A program made the translations under genes and the position numbers. Below the pieces are notes generated by a model that was not told the DNA's origin, searched no databases, and saw only the letters and a program-made list of their open reading frames with translations. Positions 18,368-28,687 of a stretch of 64,000 nt of DNA are shown in pieces; the stretch's first letter is position 1, and each line of letters starts with the position of its first letter. The stretch is from Alteromonas sp. BL110 (lineage in GTDB: Bacteria > Pseudomonadota > Gammaproteobacteria > Enterobacterales > Alteromonadaceae), in NCBI RefSeq assembly GCF_003443615.1, contig NZ_CP031967.1:124001-188000 (forward strand), read 5' to 3'.

Positions 18368-18683
18368 GATGTTTTCCTTGAGCTTTACGCTTCTAGGTAC
18401 TAAAAACAACTACTTATATAAGACCATGTCGATACAAATGGCGCAACGACACTTGCGTATTATTTTGCATACCTTCTTATGCTTTTACACAACATTTTCT
18501 TATTCTGTCCCCTTGCTTGGCCCGTAACTAGTTAATTATGGTTAATAAGATAACAAGCGAATGTTTCGAATAAGGCAATGCAGTAAGATATTGCTTGATA
18601 TAACAATATAGACGCTTTTTAAAAGGTAATAAAAAAACCCGGCAATTTTAACACTGCCGGGTTCTTTCTATACGCTTCTGCGA
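18368..18683. other. Intergenic region between glgP and the GGDEF-EAL gene
   Basis: 316 bp. It contains the glgP terminator (18629-18664, annotated separately) and presumably the promoter of the GGDEF-EAL gene on the minus strand. The remainder is AT-rich and shows no tRNA, repeat or credible small gene. Confidence 0.5.
18629..18664 (-). terminator. Rho-independent terminator of glgP
   Basis: Read on the minus strand, AACCCGGCA and TGCCGGGTT form a 9-bp GC-rich stem with a 10-nt loop, followed by TTTTTTT. It lies 20 bp after the glgP stop codon. Confidence 0.92.
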
Positions 18684-21161
18684 TTAGCTTTCAATCTTAC
18701 ACGGTGAAAGTTTCCAAACGCGCTCTACGTAGTCACGGATTGAGCGGTCTGAGGTAAATTTACCCATTTTCGCTGTATTAATAATCGCCATTTCTGCCCA
18801 GCGTTCTTTATCGCGATACGCGGCATCGACGGCAATCTGCGCGTCAGAATAGGCGCGGAAATCCGCTAGTACCATGTAGGGGTCGCCGTTATCTAGCAAG
18901 CTTTGCTTAATAGATACCAAAGCACCTGGTTTACCCGGAGTGAAATAATCGGTTTCTAACCAATCCAGCACAGCTTTAATTTCAGGATCTTTATAGTAGT
19001 AATCATGCGGGTTATAGCCGCTGGCTTTAAGTTCGTTTACTTCTTCTACAGTAAGACCAAAGATAAAGATGTTGTCATCGCCTACTTCTTCAGCGATTTC
19101 AACGTTCGCCCCATCGAGGGTACCAATAGTAACCGCACCATTTAGTGCAAGCTTCATATTACCTGTACCTGATGCTTCTTTACCTGCCGTACTGATTTGC
19201 TCAGATACGTCGGCCGCAGGAATCATTTTCTCAGCCAATGACACGCGGTAGTTTGGTAAAAATGCCACTTTGATCTTGTTATTTACGCGCGGGTCGTTAT
19301 TGATCTTGTCAGCGACTTTATTAATCGCATAAATAATGTCCTTAGCAAGCTTGTAGCCCGGTGCTGCTTTTGCACCGAATACAAATACACGTGGGTGCAT
19401 ATCGTAATCAGGATTTTCAAGAATACGACGGTACAACGCCATAATATTTAGTAGTGCTAAGTGCTGACGCTTATACTCGTGCAAACGCTTAATTTGCACA
19501 TCGAAAATAGCATTTACGTCTACTTCTATATCCAGTGACTTGCGAATCTCTTCTGCGAGCAACTCTTTGTTCTCAAGCTTCACTTTCATGAATTGCTTTT
19601 GGAACGTTTTGTTGCTTGCGAATTTTGCCAAGCCCTGAAGCTTGTCTAAATCCCGCGGCCAATCATCACCAATTTTCTTATCAATAAGCTTAGACAGCCC
19701 AGGGTTACACGCTTTTAACCAGCGACGTGGCGTAATACCGTTGGTCACGTTAGTAAGCTTACCCGGGTACAGTTCGTCAAATTCGGGGAAAAGCGATGAT
19801 TTAACAAGGCGAGAGTGCATTTCTGCCACGCCGTTAACCGCAAACGAGCCAATTACCGAAAGGTGACCCATACGCACCATCTTCTCGTTACCTTCCTCGA
19901 TGATTGAAAGCTTAGCTTTCATAGCATTGTCGCCAGGCCACTTCTTATCAACCTCTGCCATAAAGCGGTGGTTGATTTCATAAATGATTTCCAGGTGACG
20001 AGGAAGAATTTTCTCAATCATGCGCGCAGGCCACTTTTCTAGTGCCTCTGGCAGCAAGGTATGGTTAGTATAGGCGAATACTTTCGTACAAATACCCCAC
20101 GCTTCATCCCAACCTAACTCTGCGCGATCCACAAGAATACGCATTAGTTCTGGTATTGAAATAGCTGGGTGTGTGTCGTTAAGCTGAATAACAACCTGAT
20201 CTGCAAAACGACTCCAATCGTCACCGTGGGCGCGTTTGTAACGACGAATAATGTCTTTAAGCGAGCACGAGCAGAAGAAGTATTGCTGAATAAGGCGTAG
20301 CTCTTTACCCGCTTCGGTTTCATCGTTTGGATAAAGCACTTTTGAGATAGTTTCTGCCTGCACGTTTTCACGCTGTGCATCAACGTAACCACCTGCATTA
20401 AATACGTCCCAGTTGAAGTAATCAGACGCTTCAGACTGCCACAAACGCAGTACGTTTACAGTTTTACCTTCATAGCCTACAACCGGAATATCCCACGGTA
20501 CACCTTTTACAATGGATCCAGGGTGCCACTCTTTAAGCACGCGACCATTTTCGCCATACTTAGTTTCTACATAACCATAAAGAGAAACTTCTTGTATAGA
20601 TTCTGGGCGGCAAATTTCCCAAGGATTACCGTAATCACGCCAACTATCAGGCCGCTCGATTTGTGCACCGCTCTTAATTTCCTGTCGGAACAAACCGTGT
20701 TCGTAGTGAATACCATAACCAATAGCAGGCAATTCCATGGTAGCAAGAGAGTCAATAAAACACGCCGCTAATCGGCCAAGACCGCCGTTACCAAGGGCCA
20801 TGTCTGGCTCTTCTTCAAGAATATCTGAAATCTCAACGCCTAGCTCTTTCAGAGCACCACCGGCAACGTCGAACAAGCCAAAATTTTGCAGGTTATTCGA
20901 AAGTAAACGGCCCATTAGGAATTCGGCCGAAAAGTAATGAACGGCGCGGGTGTCGTTCAAATAGTGACTCTTTTGCGTCTTGCGCAATCCTTCAAGTACT
21001 TGCTCTTGAATTGCTGCACAGGTTGCTTTCCACCAAGCGTGATTGTTTGCTTTATTTTCGTCGGTGCCGAGCGTGCAGTGTAAATGTTTGATAACGGCTG
21101 CTTTGAATGCAGCCTTATCGATCGCTGGAGAGGGTTGCGTTTTGGTCGCTTTTGCGTTCAT
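18684..21161 (-). CDS. glgP: Glycogen/starch/alpha-glucan phosphorylase
   Basis: Releases glucose 1-phosphate from alpha-1,4-glucan ends using phosphate and pyridoxal phosphate. The start is taken at ATG 21161 (MNAKATKT), giving 825 residues; an in-frame GTG 13 codons upstream is less likely. Family signatures are the N-terminal [16 protein letters not shown], then [15 protein letters not shown], and the PLP-binding segment [15 protein letters not shown], whose Lys forms the Schiff base. The gene lies downstream of pgm on the same strand, so product (G1P) and the mutase that converts it to G6P are encoded together. The rest of the glycogen operon is not in the window. A weak terminator hairpin separates it from pgm. 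Confidence 0.97.
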   Translation of the reverse strand: MNAKATKTQPSPAIDKAAFKAAVIKHLHCTLGTDENKANNHAWWKATCAAIQEQVLEGLRKTQKSHYLNDTRAVHYFSAEFLMGRLLSNNLQNFGLFDVAGGALKELGVEISDILEEEPDMALGNGGLGRLAACFIDSLATMELPAIGYGIHYEHGLFRQEIKSGAQIERPDSWRDYGNPWEICRPESIQEVSLYGYVETKYGENGRVLKEWHPGSIVKGVPWDIPVVGYEGKTVNVLRLWQSEASDYFNWDVFNAGGYVDAQRENVQAETISKVLYPNDETEAGKELRLIQQYFFCSCSLKDIIRRYKRAHGDDWSRFADQVVIQLNDTHPAISIPELMRILVDRAELGWDEAWGICTKVFAYTNHTLLPEALEKWPARMIEKILPRHLEIIYEINHRFMAEVDKKWPGDNAMKAKLSIIEEGNEKMVRMGHLSVIGSFAVNGVAEMHSRLVKSSLFPEFDELYPGKLTNVTNGITPRRWLKACNPGLSKLIDKKIGDDWPRDLDKLQGLAKFASNKTFQKQFMKVKLENKELLAEEIRKSLDIEVDVNAIFDVQIKRLHEYKRQHLALLNIMALYRRILENPDYDMHPRVFVFGAKAAPGYKLAKDIIYAINKVADKINNDPRVNNKIKVAFLPNYRVSLAEKMIPAADVSEQISTAGKEASGTGNMKLALNGAVTIGTLDGANVEIAEEVGDDNIFIFGLTVEEVNELKASGYNPHDYYYKDPEIKAVLDWLETDYFTPGKPGALVSIKQSLLDNGDPYMVLADFRAYSDAQIAVDAAYRDKERWAEMAIINTAKMGKFTSDRSIRDYVERVWKLSPCKIES

Positions 21162-21297
21162 TTTGCGTCTCACTCTTAAGTAGAAGTGGTGTTTACACAC
21201 CGAAAACGTAATTTAATTACAGAATAACTTCAGAATATGACAGCAATATAGCAGTGCCTCGCACTAAATGTTGTAATTATTTTGTTAAAATTACAAG

Positions 21298-21333
21298 AAA
21301 GCCGCATGAATTCGTATGCAATCATGCGGCTTT
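21298..21333 (-). terminator. Hairpin between pgm and glgP (weak terminator or attenuating stem-loop)
   Basis: AAGCCGCATGA and TCATGCGGCTT form an 11-bp stem with a 12-nt loop. On the minus strand the tail is TTTCTTGTAATTTT, not a clean T-tract, so partial termination between pgm and glgP is plausible. Confidence 0.6.
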
Positions 21334-21380
21334 TAACATTTTATTTACAGGTCGAGCATTAAAGCGCTTTATTTTTGAAC

Positions 21381-23033
21381 TTATTTGATAATTTTGCCTA
21401 CCAGTGCTTCAGCCTCGCCAATTAACTCTTGTAAGTGGCTTTCACCATTAAAGCTCTCTGCGTAAATTTTGTAGATTTGCTCTGTGCCAGAGGGGCGCGC
21501 TGCAAACCAGCCATTTTCTGTTGATACTTTGACGCCACCAATGGCTGCATTATTACCCGGCGCATGAGTTTGCACTGAAGTAATAGGCTCGCCTGCTAGT
21601 GTATCGCTGGTAACTACAGAGGCATCCATCGCCGAAAGTTTTTGCTTTTGCTCGAGAGTTGCCGCCACGTCAACACGACTGTATACCGGTGATGCAAACT
21701 TTTCCGTAAGCGCGTTGTAGTGCTCGCCGGGATCTTTGCCTGTAACGGCTAGAATTTCTGCTGCTAATAAACAAAGAATAAAGCCATCTTTATCTGTAGC
21801 CCAAGTGCTACCGTTACGTTCTAGAAAAATACCACCCGCACTTTCTTCACCAGCAAAACCAATAGTGCTGTTAGATAGCCCGTCTACGAACCACTTAAAG
21901 CCTACAGGCATTTCAGCCAGCGGCTTACCTAAGCTATTCGCTACGCGGTCAATCATGCTGCTAGATACTAGTGTCTTGCCGATATTCAAGTCACTTGGCC
22001 AGTCTGGACGGTGGGTATAAAGGTAATTTATTGCCACGGCCAAATAATGGTTAGGGTTCATAAGCCCTGCACTTTTGCACACGATACCATGGCGGTCGAA
22101 ATCTGGGTCGTTGCCCCACGCTAAATCGAAATTGTCTTTAAGTTCGATTAACCCTGCCATGGCGTAAGCAGATGAACAATCCATGCGAAGCTTGCCGTCT
22201 TTGTCGCGGCGCATAAAGCCGAACTGAGGGTCGACAGCATCGTTAACCACCGTGATGTTTAACCCGTATTTCTCAGAAATACGCGACCAATATCCTACCC
22301 CAGCGCCACCTAGTGGGTCTGTGCCTAGTTTTAGGTTCGCTTGTGCAATCGCTTCCATATCGATGACATTTGCTAAGTCTTCGATATACGGTTCCATAAA
22401 GTCTTCTTCACGTACCAGTTTGCGCTCGGTAGCTTGGCGGATATCGATACGCTGGATATCTTTGTTGCCATCAGCAATTAGCGTGTTAGCGCGATCTTGA
22501 ATTTGCTTAGTTACGTCACTATCTGCAGGACCGCCGTGTGGAGGGTTGTATTTAAAGCCTCCGTCTGATGGAGGATTGTGAGAAGGCGTAATGACGATCC
22601 CGTCCGCCTTGTCTGAATTACCAGCACGATTATAACGAATGATAGTGCGGGAAATAACAGGTGTTGGCGTGTAGCCCATGCTCTCGTTGTCTGCACGTTG
22701 CACCACAACATCTACACCATTGGCACATAAAACTTCTATGGCAGTAATCATGGCCGGCTCAGATAACGCGTGGGTATCTTTACCAACGAATAGCGGACCG
22801 TCGATACCTTCCTGCTTGCGGTATTCTACCAGAGCTTGGCAAATTGCACTGATATGAGTATCAGTAAAGGTAGCGTTTGACGCCGTACCTCGGTGGCCAG
22901 AAGTACCGAAGGATACCGCTTGGCCCGGGTCATTCATATCCGGTTTGTAGCTGTAATACTGGCTCACTAACTGTGGTACGTTAATGAGTTGTTCTTTTGC
23001 TGCATGCTCTCCAGCCTGCGGATGTAATGCCAT
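21381..23033 (-). CDS. pgm: Phosphoglucomutase (alpha-D-glucose phosphate-specific)
   Basis: 550 residues interconverting glucose 1-phosphate and glucose 6-phosphate. The phosphoserine loop [17 protein letters not shown], the metal-binding loop [10 protein letters not shown] (DxDxD-type), the sugar-binding GEESAGGIF and the C-terminal phosphate-binding [16 protein letters not shown] are all present. It matches E. coli Pgm in length. The gene follows seqA with a 47-bp gap, the same seqA-pgm order as in E. coli, and precedes glgP. Cytoplasmic. Confidence 0.97.
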   Translation of the reverse strand: MALHPQAGEHAAKEQLINVPQLVSQYYSYKPDMNDPGQAVSFGTSGHRGTASNATFTDTHISAICQALVEYRKQEGIDGPLFVGKDTHALSEPAMITAIEVLCANGVDVVVQRADNESMGYTPTPVISRTIIRYNRAGNSDKADGIVITPSHNPPSDGGFKYNPPHGGPADSDVTKQIQDRANTLIADGNKDIQRIDIRQATERKLVREEDFMEPYIEDLANVIDMEAIAQANLKLGTDPLGGAGVGYWSRISEKYGLNITVVNDAVDPQFGFMRRDKDGKLRMDCSSAYAMAGLIELKDNFDLAWGNDPDFDRHGIVCKSAGLMNPNHYLAVAINYLYTHRPDWPSDLNIGKTLVSSSMIDRVANSLGKPLAEMPVGFKWFVDGLSNSTIGFAGEESAGGIFLERNGSTWATDKDGFILCLLAAEILAVTGKDPGEHYNALTEKFASPVYSRVDVAATLEQKQKLSAMDASVVTSDTLAGEPITSVQTHAPGNNAAIGGVKVSTENGWFAARPSGTEQIYKIYAESFNGESHLQELIGEAEALVGKIIK

Positions 23034-23080
23034 GAAAAAAGTCCTTATTTAGAAGTTTCGTTGTTTTGTTGCTTGGCTTG

Positions 23081-23890
23081 CTATTTACCTTCTGAAGAGA
23101 AACGCGCAACGACGGTTTCAATTACATCAGGTTGATAACCTAGGTTACGCAAAACTTGTTCCAGCATGTTCGTTTTCTTAGCAGTGTTGTTATTTGTCAC
23201 TACCCAGAATGGGCTATCTGGGATAGCTTTGGGATTAGTGCTGCTGCCATTTTCAAGTAACGCTTCCTTACTTGTCGCAAAGTAAGTACGGTTTTTACCC
23301 TTAATACTTTCAACACGCGCAAAATTTTCTGCATTAAGCTTGTGCGCTGCACTTAAAACAAACAAGAACTGATCAACCCGTTTAGTGAAGGTGCTTAATG
23401 CATCTTTTGACACGGCATCCAAAATGTCTCGCTTGGTGTGGGCTTCGTTTGAAAGTGATGTTTCAGTAGCTGCCGCTGGCTTTTTCACTGCTCTGGTGCC
23501 GGCGGATGCTTTTGCTGCAGCAGTTTTTGCAGGCGTGGCCTTTGCTGGCGCTTTCTTCGCAGCAGCTCTATTTACCAAGGCTTTATTCGCCGTTGACCTT
23601 ACCGAAGCGTTAGACGCTTTTGTAGCAGTCTTGGCTAATGGTGCTTTAGGTTCCACTTCTGCTTCTACCGCCGAGTTTGGTTTACTTGTCGACTCTGTAA
23701 CGTCCGCACTTTTTGATTCGCTTGTTTTTGCAGGCGTAGATGAAGCTACACTAGGCTCTGAGCCCTGCGATACAGCCCCGTCTTCAGGTAAAAGTAAACG
23801 TCTTAAAATTTGCGATGCACTCTCACCAATATGCTTAGTCTGGCTGGCGATGAAGGCATATAAATCGTCATCTATTTCAATGCTTTTCAT
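23081..23890 (-). CDS. seqA: SeqA-like replication initiation negative regulator with a long Ala/Lys/Pro linker
   Basis: 269 residues from ATG 23888-23890, chosen because AAGGAAG precedes it and because MKSIEIDDDLYAFIASQTKH matches the SeqA oligomerisation domain (residues 1-37, including HIGESASQILRRLL). The C-terminal domain (~152-262) has the GKNRTYFATSKEALL and WVVTNNNTAKK segments that in E. coli SeqA contact hemimethylated GATC. Between them lie about 113 residues (38-150). These are first Ser/Glu/Thr-rich and then rich in Ala, Lys and Pro (AAAKKAPAKATPAKTAAAKA), resembling histone H1 tails. E. coli SeqA is 181 residues with a much shorter linker. Role by family: sequestration of hemimethylated origin DNA and chromosome organisation. 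Upstream of pgm as in E. coli. Confidence 0.9.
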   Translation of the reverse strand: MKSIEIDDDLYAFIASQTKHIGESASQILRRLLLPEDGAVSQGSEPSVASSTPAKTSESKSADVTESTSKPNSAVEAEVEPKAPLAKTATKASNASVRSTANKALVNRAAAKKAPAKATPAKTAAAKASAGTRAVKKPAAATETSLSNEAHTKRDILDAVSKDALSTFTKRVDQFLFVLSAAHKLNAENFARVESIKGKNRTYFATSKEALLENGSSTNPKAIPDSPFWVVTNNNTAKKTNMLEQVLRNLGYQPDVIETVVARFSSEGK

Positions 23891-24123
23891 AACTACTTCC
23901 TTTTTAAGAGGCACCATTATAGACAACACAGTTAAACTACGCAGCACTTAATAACAGATGTTTTTAGGAATCGTGAATATTAAACATTGAACAGACCTAT
24001 TACATACCAACGTATAAATTTACAAAGGTATAAGAATAGAAAGCGATACTCTATCGTTGCTAGTATGGTTAAAGCTATCATCGTTAGTATGACTGAGTAT
24101 TTTTAAATAAAAGTGACAAAACT

Positions 24124-25071
24124 ATGCGCCAAGATATTATTCGTATTCAGCAAGCTCTTAGTCAAAAGATTATTGGTAAAGAGCACCAGCTGAAACTTGC
24201 CATTACGTGTTTACTGGCCAACGGTCACTTGTTAATTGAGGACTTACCAGGGATGGGTAAAACCACCCTTTCTCATGCCCTCTCACAAGTTTTCGGTCTT
24301 CACTATGCACGCATCCAATTTACGTCAGACCTGCTTCCTTCCGACATGTTGGGCGTAAACATTTTTCACAGCCATGAAAAAGATGAGCAAAAACGTTTCT
24401 CCTTTAAACACGGCCCCATTTTCAGTCAAGTAGTACTAGCCGACGAATTAAACAGAGCTAGTCCCAAAACCCAAAGTGCCCTATTAGAGGCAATGGAAGA
24501 GCGGCAAGTGAGTATTGATGGTGTTACCCACCCACTGCCCACGCCTTTTTTTGTGATTGCTACGCAAAACCCTAGTTATCAATCCGGCACCTACCCCTTA
24601 CCAGAGTCACAGTTAGACCGTTTCTTTATGCGTATCTCTTTGGGCTATCCAGCTTGGGAAGCTGAAAAAGCGATGCTAATGCAGCAGGACGCGTCTACGC
24701 CTCTTAGCCAGATTCTAAGTGAAGCAAATTTAAACGGGATGCAAAGAGATGTGTCTACTATTCATACGAGCGATGCCATTCTACATTATATTTTGCGACT
24801 AGTGAGCGAGAGCAGAGAAAGCGGCGACTACCCTAACCCGCTTTCACCGAGAGCCAGCCGAGCGATACTTCAAGGTGCCAAAGCGTGGGCATACGTTTCT
24901 GGAAGAGATTACGTGACGCCTGAGGATGTGCAGGCTGTATTTGTAGCCATTACCGCACACCGGCTAACCCTGTCTTCCCACCAGGGGACTCACGGACAAC
25001 ATAACCAAACTTTTGATGGAGAGATACTGAGCCAAAAATTACTTAGTAGTATCGACCCATTAGCAGCGTAG
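24124..25071 (+). CDS. MoxR family AAA+ ATPase
   Basis: 315 residues. Walker A is GMGKTT at residues 43-48, Walker B is VVLADELNRA, followed by SPKTQSALLEAMEERQVS (sensor/pre-sensor segment), ATQNP and the C-terminal SPRASRAILQGAKAWA lid. MoxR ATPases work as chaperones that mature or activate partners, often membrane or periplasm-linked protein complexes. It is the first gene of a three-gene operon with a DUF58 protein and a TgpA-like transglutaminase, the common bacterial MoxR-DUF58-TGc layout. Confidence 0.93.
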   Translation: MRQDIIRIQQALSQKIIGKEHQLKLAITCLLANGHLLIEDLPGMGKTTLSHALSQVFGLHYARIQFTSDLLPSDMLGVNIFHSHEKDEQKRFSFKHGPIFSQVVLADELNRASPKTQSALLEAMEERQVSIDGVTHPLPTPFFVIATQNPSYQSGTYPLPESQLDRFFMRISLGYPAWEAEKAMLMQQDASTPLSQILSEANLNGMQRDVSTIHTSDAILHYILRLVSESRESGDYPNPLSPRASRAILQGAKAWAYVSGRDYVTPEDVQAVFVAITAHRLTLSSHQGTHGQHNQTFDGEILSQKLLSSIDPLAA

Positions 25072-25098
25072 TATCTATGGATTGTTGGAGTATTACAC

Positions 25099-26265
25099 GT
25101 GCGTAAAGTGCCTGCCTCCTTATCAAATTACTTCAAACACCGACTATTGAAGTGGCTAGATAAGCGTGTTCCGGCTTCCCCCGAACATCACCTAAACTTG
25201 AACAGTATTTTTATACTACCAAGTGGGTTTGGCTGGTCGTTTATTATTTTGTCACTGTGCTTGTTTTTACTTGGGACCAACTATCAAAACAACTTAATGT
25301 TAATGCTTAGCTATTTGTGCTTAAGTATTATGCTGCTCACGTTATTTTACACTCATCAAAACTTTGCGCGGCTAGCCCTTAAAGCCCTTTCTCCTGACTC
25401 GTTTCACTGCAACCTGGACGGTGAAATTCAACTTCAGGTTATCTCCCATAGGAATACACCGACGAAAGCCTGCAACGGTGTATTATCGATAAAATGGCTT
25501 AATGTAGTACGCACAGGAGATACGCACACTCAAACGATAGGTGATGAAGATAAAGCTGCAAATTCACAGCAAAGCTTTAGCTTTGCATTAACTGGATATT
25601 CAGGTTCGCAAAAAGACCAAAAACAAACCCTCAAGGTTCCATTACACATACCAATGCGGGGACAATTTGCTTTAGGACGAATGACCATCTCTTGTGACTT
25701 TCCCCTTGGGCTTTATAAATGCTGGACTCACCTTGATTTTAACCAGCAAGTTATTGTGTATGCTAAGCCTCAGGAAGGCCCTATCACTATCGAAAAGATT
25801 GCAAATAAAAATGAATCAGAAAGTGTCAGCGAATTAAGCAACCTAACCAGTAGCGAAGACTTTTACGCATTGAAGGATTACGAAGTTGGACAGCCACTCA
25901 ACCGAGTATCGTGGAAACATGTGGCTAAAAATGGGAACTGGGTTTCTAAGTCTTTTACTTCCCTGCAAAGCGACAGCTATATATTGTCAATGCCGTCGAA
26001 TGTGGATATAGAAACCGCCGTTTCAGCACTTACTGATGCCGTCAAGGCATGGACATGCGAGGACCGTGTATTCGGATTACAGTACAGAGGGCTCCATATT
26101 GCACCTTACCACGGAGCTAAGCACGGTCATAAGTGTCTTAGCGCACTTGCGTGCTTAGCTCCAGCAGCCAATTCAAATCCTAATGCTTCGACGCTATCTC
26201 AAAACGTAAAGAGACCCGTTTCATTAGCCTCTAAACGAAAGAAAACGGTAAGGCCTTTAAAATGA
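25099..26265 (+). CDS. DUF58 domain-containing membrane protein
   Basis: 388 residues starting at GTG with GGAG upstream. Two transmembrane helices near residues 35-80 (FGWSFIILSLCLFLLGTN and LMLMLSYLCLSIMLLTLF) precede a soluble region. It contains the conserved DUF58 core DFYALKDYEVGQPLNRVSWK. This core belongs to a von-Willebrand-factor-A-like fold found beside MoxR ATPases. It overlaps the next gene by 4 nt (ATGA), so translation is coupled. Molecular function not established; it probably works with the MoxR ATPase. Confidence 0.88.
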   Translation: MRKVPASLSNYFKHRLLKWLDKRVPASPEHHLNLNSIFILPSGFGWSFIILSLCLFLLGTNYQNNLMLMLSYLCLSIMLLTLFYTHQNFARLALKALSPDSFHCNLDGEIQLQVISHRNTPTKACNGVLSIKWLNVVRTGDTHTQTIGDEDKAANSQQSFSFALTGYSGSQKDQKQTLKVPLHIPMRGQFALGRMTISCDFPLGLYKCWTHLDFNQQVIVYAKPQEGPITIEKIANKNESESVSELSNLTSSEDFYALKDYEVGQPLNRVSWKHVAKNGNWVSKSFTSLQSDSYILSMPSNVDIETAVSALTDAVKAWTCEDRVFGLQYRGLHIAPYHGAKHGHKCLSALACLAPAANSNPNASTLSQNVKRPVSLASKRKKTVRPLK

Positions 26266-28328
26266 ATATCCTTACCCCTAGCCCGTTCTCACAATTAGCG
26301 GTTATTAAAAACATTTTCTACCAGTGCCAATCTCTAGCTGTTCTTCTACTTTGCGCAGCCTTTTCATCAATACTACTTACGCTTACCTCGCCTTTAATGA
26401 TATGGGTATTGATGCTTGGCGGATGCGCTGTGGTTGTGCGAGTTGCAGGCCTTAGCACACTGCATAGCTTACCTACTTCACGTACTGTGAATTTGCTTGC
26501 TGTACTTGCCGTATTTGCTTTGTCTTGGTTCGGGTTCTCAGTAGGTCTTCTTGATAGCATGATCAATTTGTTGACGGTAGCGTGCGCCCTCAAAATCATG
26601 CTCGTTAAGAATAAGCGAGATTTTCACCTGCTCATATGTACCTGCTTATTCTTGATCGGCTGCGGCTTTATTTCGTCACTGAGCGTGTTTGCATGGATAG
26701 GCTATACGGCTATATTAGCATTACTGCTCGTCGCGACGGCCATTTATCATGGCGGTGGTGTGTCTATTGCGAAAAGCTTTAAGTTCGTAAGTGTACTCAT
26801 TGCTCAAGCTTTTCCTATTGCGCTACTTTTATTCCTGTTATTGCCTCAGCTTCCTCCACTTTGGCAAATGCCCACGTCAAAATCAACGGAAACCGGGCTC
26901 TCCGATAAAGTGACACCTGGTGATATAGCCTCACTTGCGAGCTCGTCTAAACTCGCTTTCAGTGCCACCTTCGATAGCGCAGATGAGGTTCCAGATGCGC
27001 CTTTAAGATACTGGCGTGCAATAACACTAGAACATTTTAATGGAAAAACCTGGTCTATAAGTGATAAACGTAAACAAGCTGAGCAACAGTTAGCGCTTAT
27101 GGGAAAGGCAGCGCCCCTGGCCATGTTGCCGGATAAAGAGTTATCTGCTGTAACTGACTATGAATTGATTGTAGAGCCTACTCAGCAAAGGTGGCTATTT
27201 GGTCTTGAGCCTTCATCGCCTAATAACCTTAAGAACAGTATTACTGTCAACACGCTATTTGATTATACTTTGCGTGCCAACACGCCCATCTCAAGCAAGA
27301 AAGCGTTTTATTTACGCTACTTTCCAAGCGCCCCCATTATTAATGGAATAGGAAACTTTGAAGCCCAACTAAATTTGCAAGTTTCAAAAAACGGCAACTC
27401 TAAAGCCAGAGCTTGGGGACAAGCATTGGCTAATCAACACAGCAATACGCATGAATTGGTCAATGCGATAATGCGCGAATTCAATCAAGCGGGGTTCCGC
27501 TATACCCTTTCCCCGAACGCTATGCCTGTTGATCCTATCGACAGCTTTTTGTTCGAGCAACGCGCTGGCTTTTGCGCTCATTATGCTGGTGCTATGGTCT
27601 ATGTGCTTCGCGCAGCCGGCGTACCGGCAAGAATGGTAACCGGTTATCAAGGTGGAAGCTTACTTAACGATAATGTCCTTCAAGTAAGGCAGTACGATGC
27701 CCATGCCTGGGTAGAAGCCTTAATAGAAGGCAACTGGATACGATTCGACCCCACCAGTATGGTTGCTCCATCTCGCTTATCCTTTGGCCTTGAACAGGCA
27801 TTAGAAGAATTAGGAGAATCCCGTCACACCACCATACTGAGCGAATTTGGTAATTCTGCTTTTTTTGCAACCTTGCAAGGCTGGTTTCAGCAACTCGACT
27901 ATTCGTGGAGCAAGTGGGTGCTGGGCTTTGATAATGCAGCCCAAACAAACATGCTAGAGGAGCTATTAGGCGCGCTAACTCCGCAAAAAATGCAAGCGGT
28001 ATTTTTATCCGCCTTCGGCCTTATCGGGCTTATATTAGCGCTATACTTTTTCCCTAAAAAACAAAAATCTCATTTGTCCCCCTCGTATTGCATATTGCTA
28101 AAAGCGATAAAGCTTATTGAAACCAAAACCGGAGTAGATAGAGAGAATAAAACGTTATCAGCCTATAGAAATGAAACCAGCGTTTTTTTGACCCCGCACG
28201 CAGCCAATTCGTTTAGACAACTGTGTGAGCAATTTGAACGAGAGCATTACGCAAAGAAAAATCGAAGTTCTGACCGACGAGGAATCATGAAGCAGCAATT
28301 AAAAACACTCAAACAGGCACTTAAATAA
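26262..28328 (+). CDS. TgpA-like transglutaminase with multi-pass N-terminus
   Basis: 688 residues. The first ~200 are five to seven transmembrane helices (DUF3488-type), then a periplasmic region with a transglutaminase core, then a C-terminal helix (ALYFF region near residue 590) and a cytoplasmic tail (DUF4129-like). The triad can be placed at Cys438 (RAGFCAHYAG), His481 (DAHAWVEA) and Asp496 (IRFDPT). The Pseudomonas TgpA relative is an inner-membrane protein with a periplasmic transglutaminase domain. Substrate unknown. Last gene of the MoxR-DUF58 operon. Confidence 0.92.
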   Translation: MNILTPSPFSQLAVIKNIFYQCQSLAVLLLCAAFSSILLTLTSPLMIWVLMLGGCAVVVRVAGLSTLHSLPTSRTVNLLAVLAVFALSWFGFSVGLLDSMINLLTVACALKIMLVKNKRDFHLLICTCLFLIGCGFISSLSVFAWIGYTAILALLLVATAIYHGGGVSIAKSFKFVSVLIAQAFPIALLLFLLLPQLPPLWQMPTSKSTETGLSDKVTPGDIASLASSSKLAFSATFDSADEVPDAPLRYWRAITLEHFNGKTWSISDKRKQAEQQLALMGKAAPLAMLPDKELSAVTDYELIVEPTQQRWLFGLEPSSPNNLKNSITVNTLFDYTLRANTPISSKKAFYLRYFPSAPIINGIGNFEAQLNLQVSKNGNSKARAWGQALANQHSNTHELVNAIMREFNQAGFRYTLSPNAMPVDPIDSFLFEQRAGFCAHYAGAMVYVLRAAGVPARMVTGYQGGSLLNDNVLQVRQYDAHAWVEALIEGNWIRFDPTSMVAPSRLSFGLEQALEELGESRHTTILSEFGNSAFFATLQGWFQQLDYSWSKWVLGFDNAAQTNMLEELLGALTPQKMQAVFLSAFGLIGLILALYFFPKKQKSHLSPSYCILLKAIKLIETKTGVDRENKTLSAYRNETSVFLTPHAANSFRQLCEQFEREHYAKKNRSSDRRGIMKQQLKTLKQALK

Positions 28329-28397
28329 AAACGCAGAGCATAAACGCACCTGGGTCTGTGAAACTGGCAGCGGGATTGCACCTTAAACACTCATACT

Positions 28398-28414
28398 CCC
28401 ACCTTTTTAGTGCA
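28398..28414. promoter_or_regulatory. NtrC-like binding site upstream of the FNT/kinase/cyanase operon
   Basis: CCCACCTTTTTAGTGCA matches the NtrC consensus TGCACCWWWWTGGTGCA at 14 of 17 positions by my count. It lies about 110 bp upstream of a sigma-54-like promoter, a typical enhancer distance. A weaker half-site (TGCACC) occurs at 28377-28382. Supports nitrogen control, by inference only. Confidence 0.45.
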
Positions 28415-28520
28415 AGCGGCAGAACTTTCAATGAAGCCATTTTTTACTTCCAACTCAAAATTTTAGCTTAATGCTATGTTTTAAATGGATTTTTTAACAC
28501 CATTGCTCATTTTTTATTTA

Positions 28521-28537
28521 TTGGCACTTTTTTGGCA
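28521..28537 (+). promoter_or_regulatory. Sigma-54 (RpoN)-type promoter upstream of the FNT gene
   Basis: TTGGCAC-TTTTT-TGGCA has the invariant GG and GC dinucleotides exactly 10 bp apart and matches the consensus TTGGCAC-N5-TTGCA with one mismatch. The start would be near 28548, giving a leader of about 275 nt before the FNT ATG. The rest of the 494-bp gap 28329-28822 holds the NtrC-like box, the leader hairpin and no gene. Confidence 0.6.
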
Positions 28538-28687
28538 ATTCTTCAGTTGCTTTAAAACCATAAATAGTAAAAGTTCTACGAAAGAGCTCCCTAGTATGAC
28601 CGCTCTAGAGCTTAAGTGTACAAAAACGTGCACACACATAGCGTTTTAAAAAATTACATCAGATAGCTACTACAATGCAAAATTTTT

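Noticed and set aside
23385..23951. A 188-codon plus-strand open frame antisense to seqA
   Set aside because: It is the reverse-complement shadow of the low-complexity Ala/Lys linker of SeqA; composition is Ala/Phe/Val repeats and there is no ribosome binding site or known domain.
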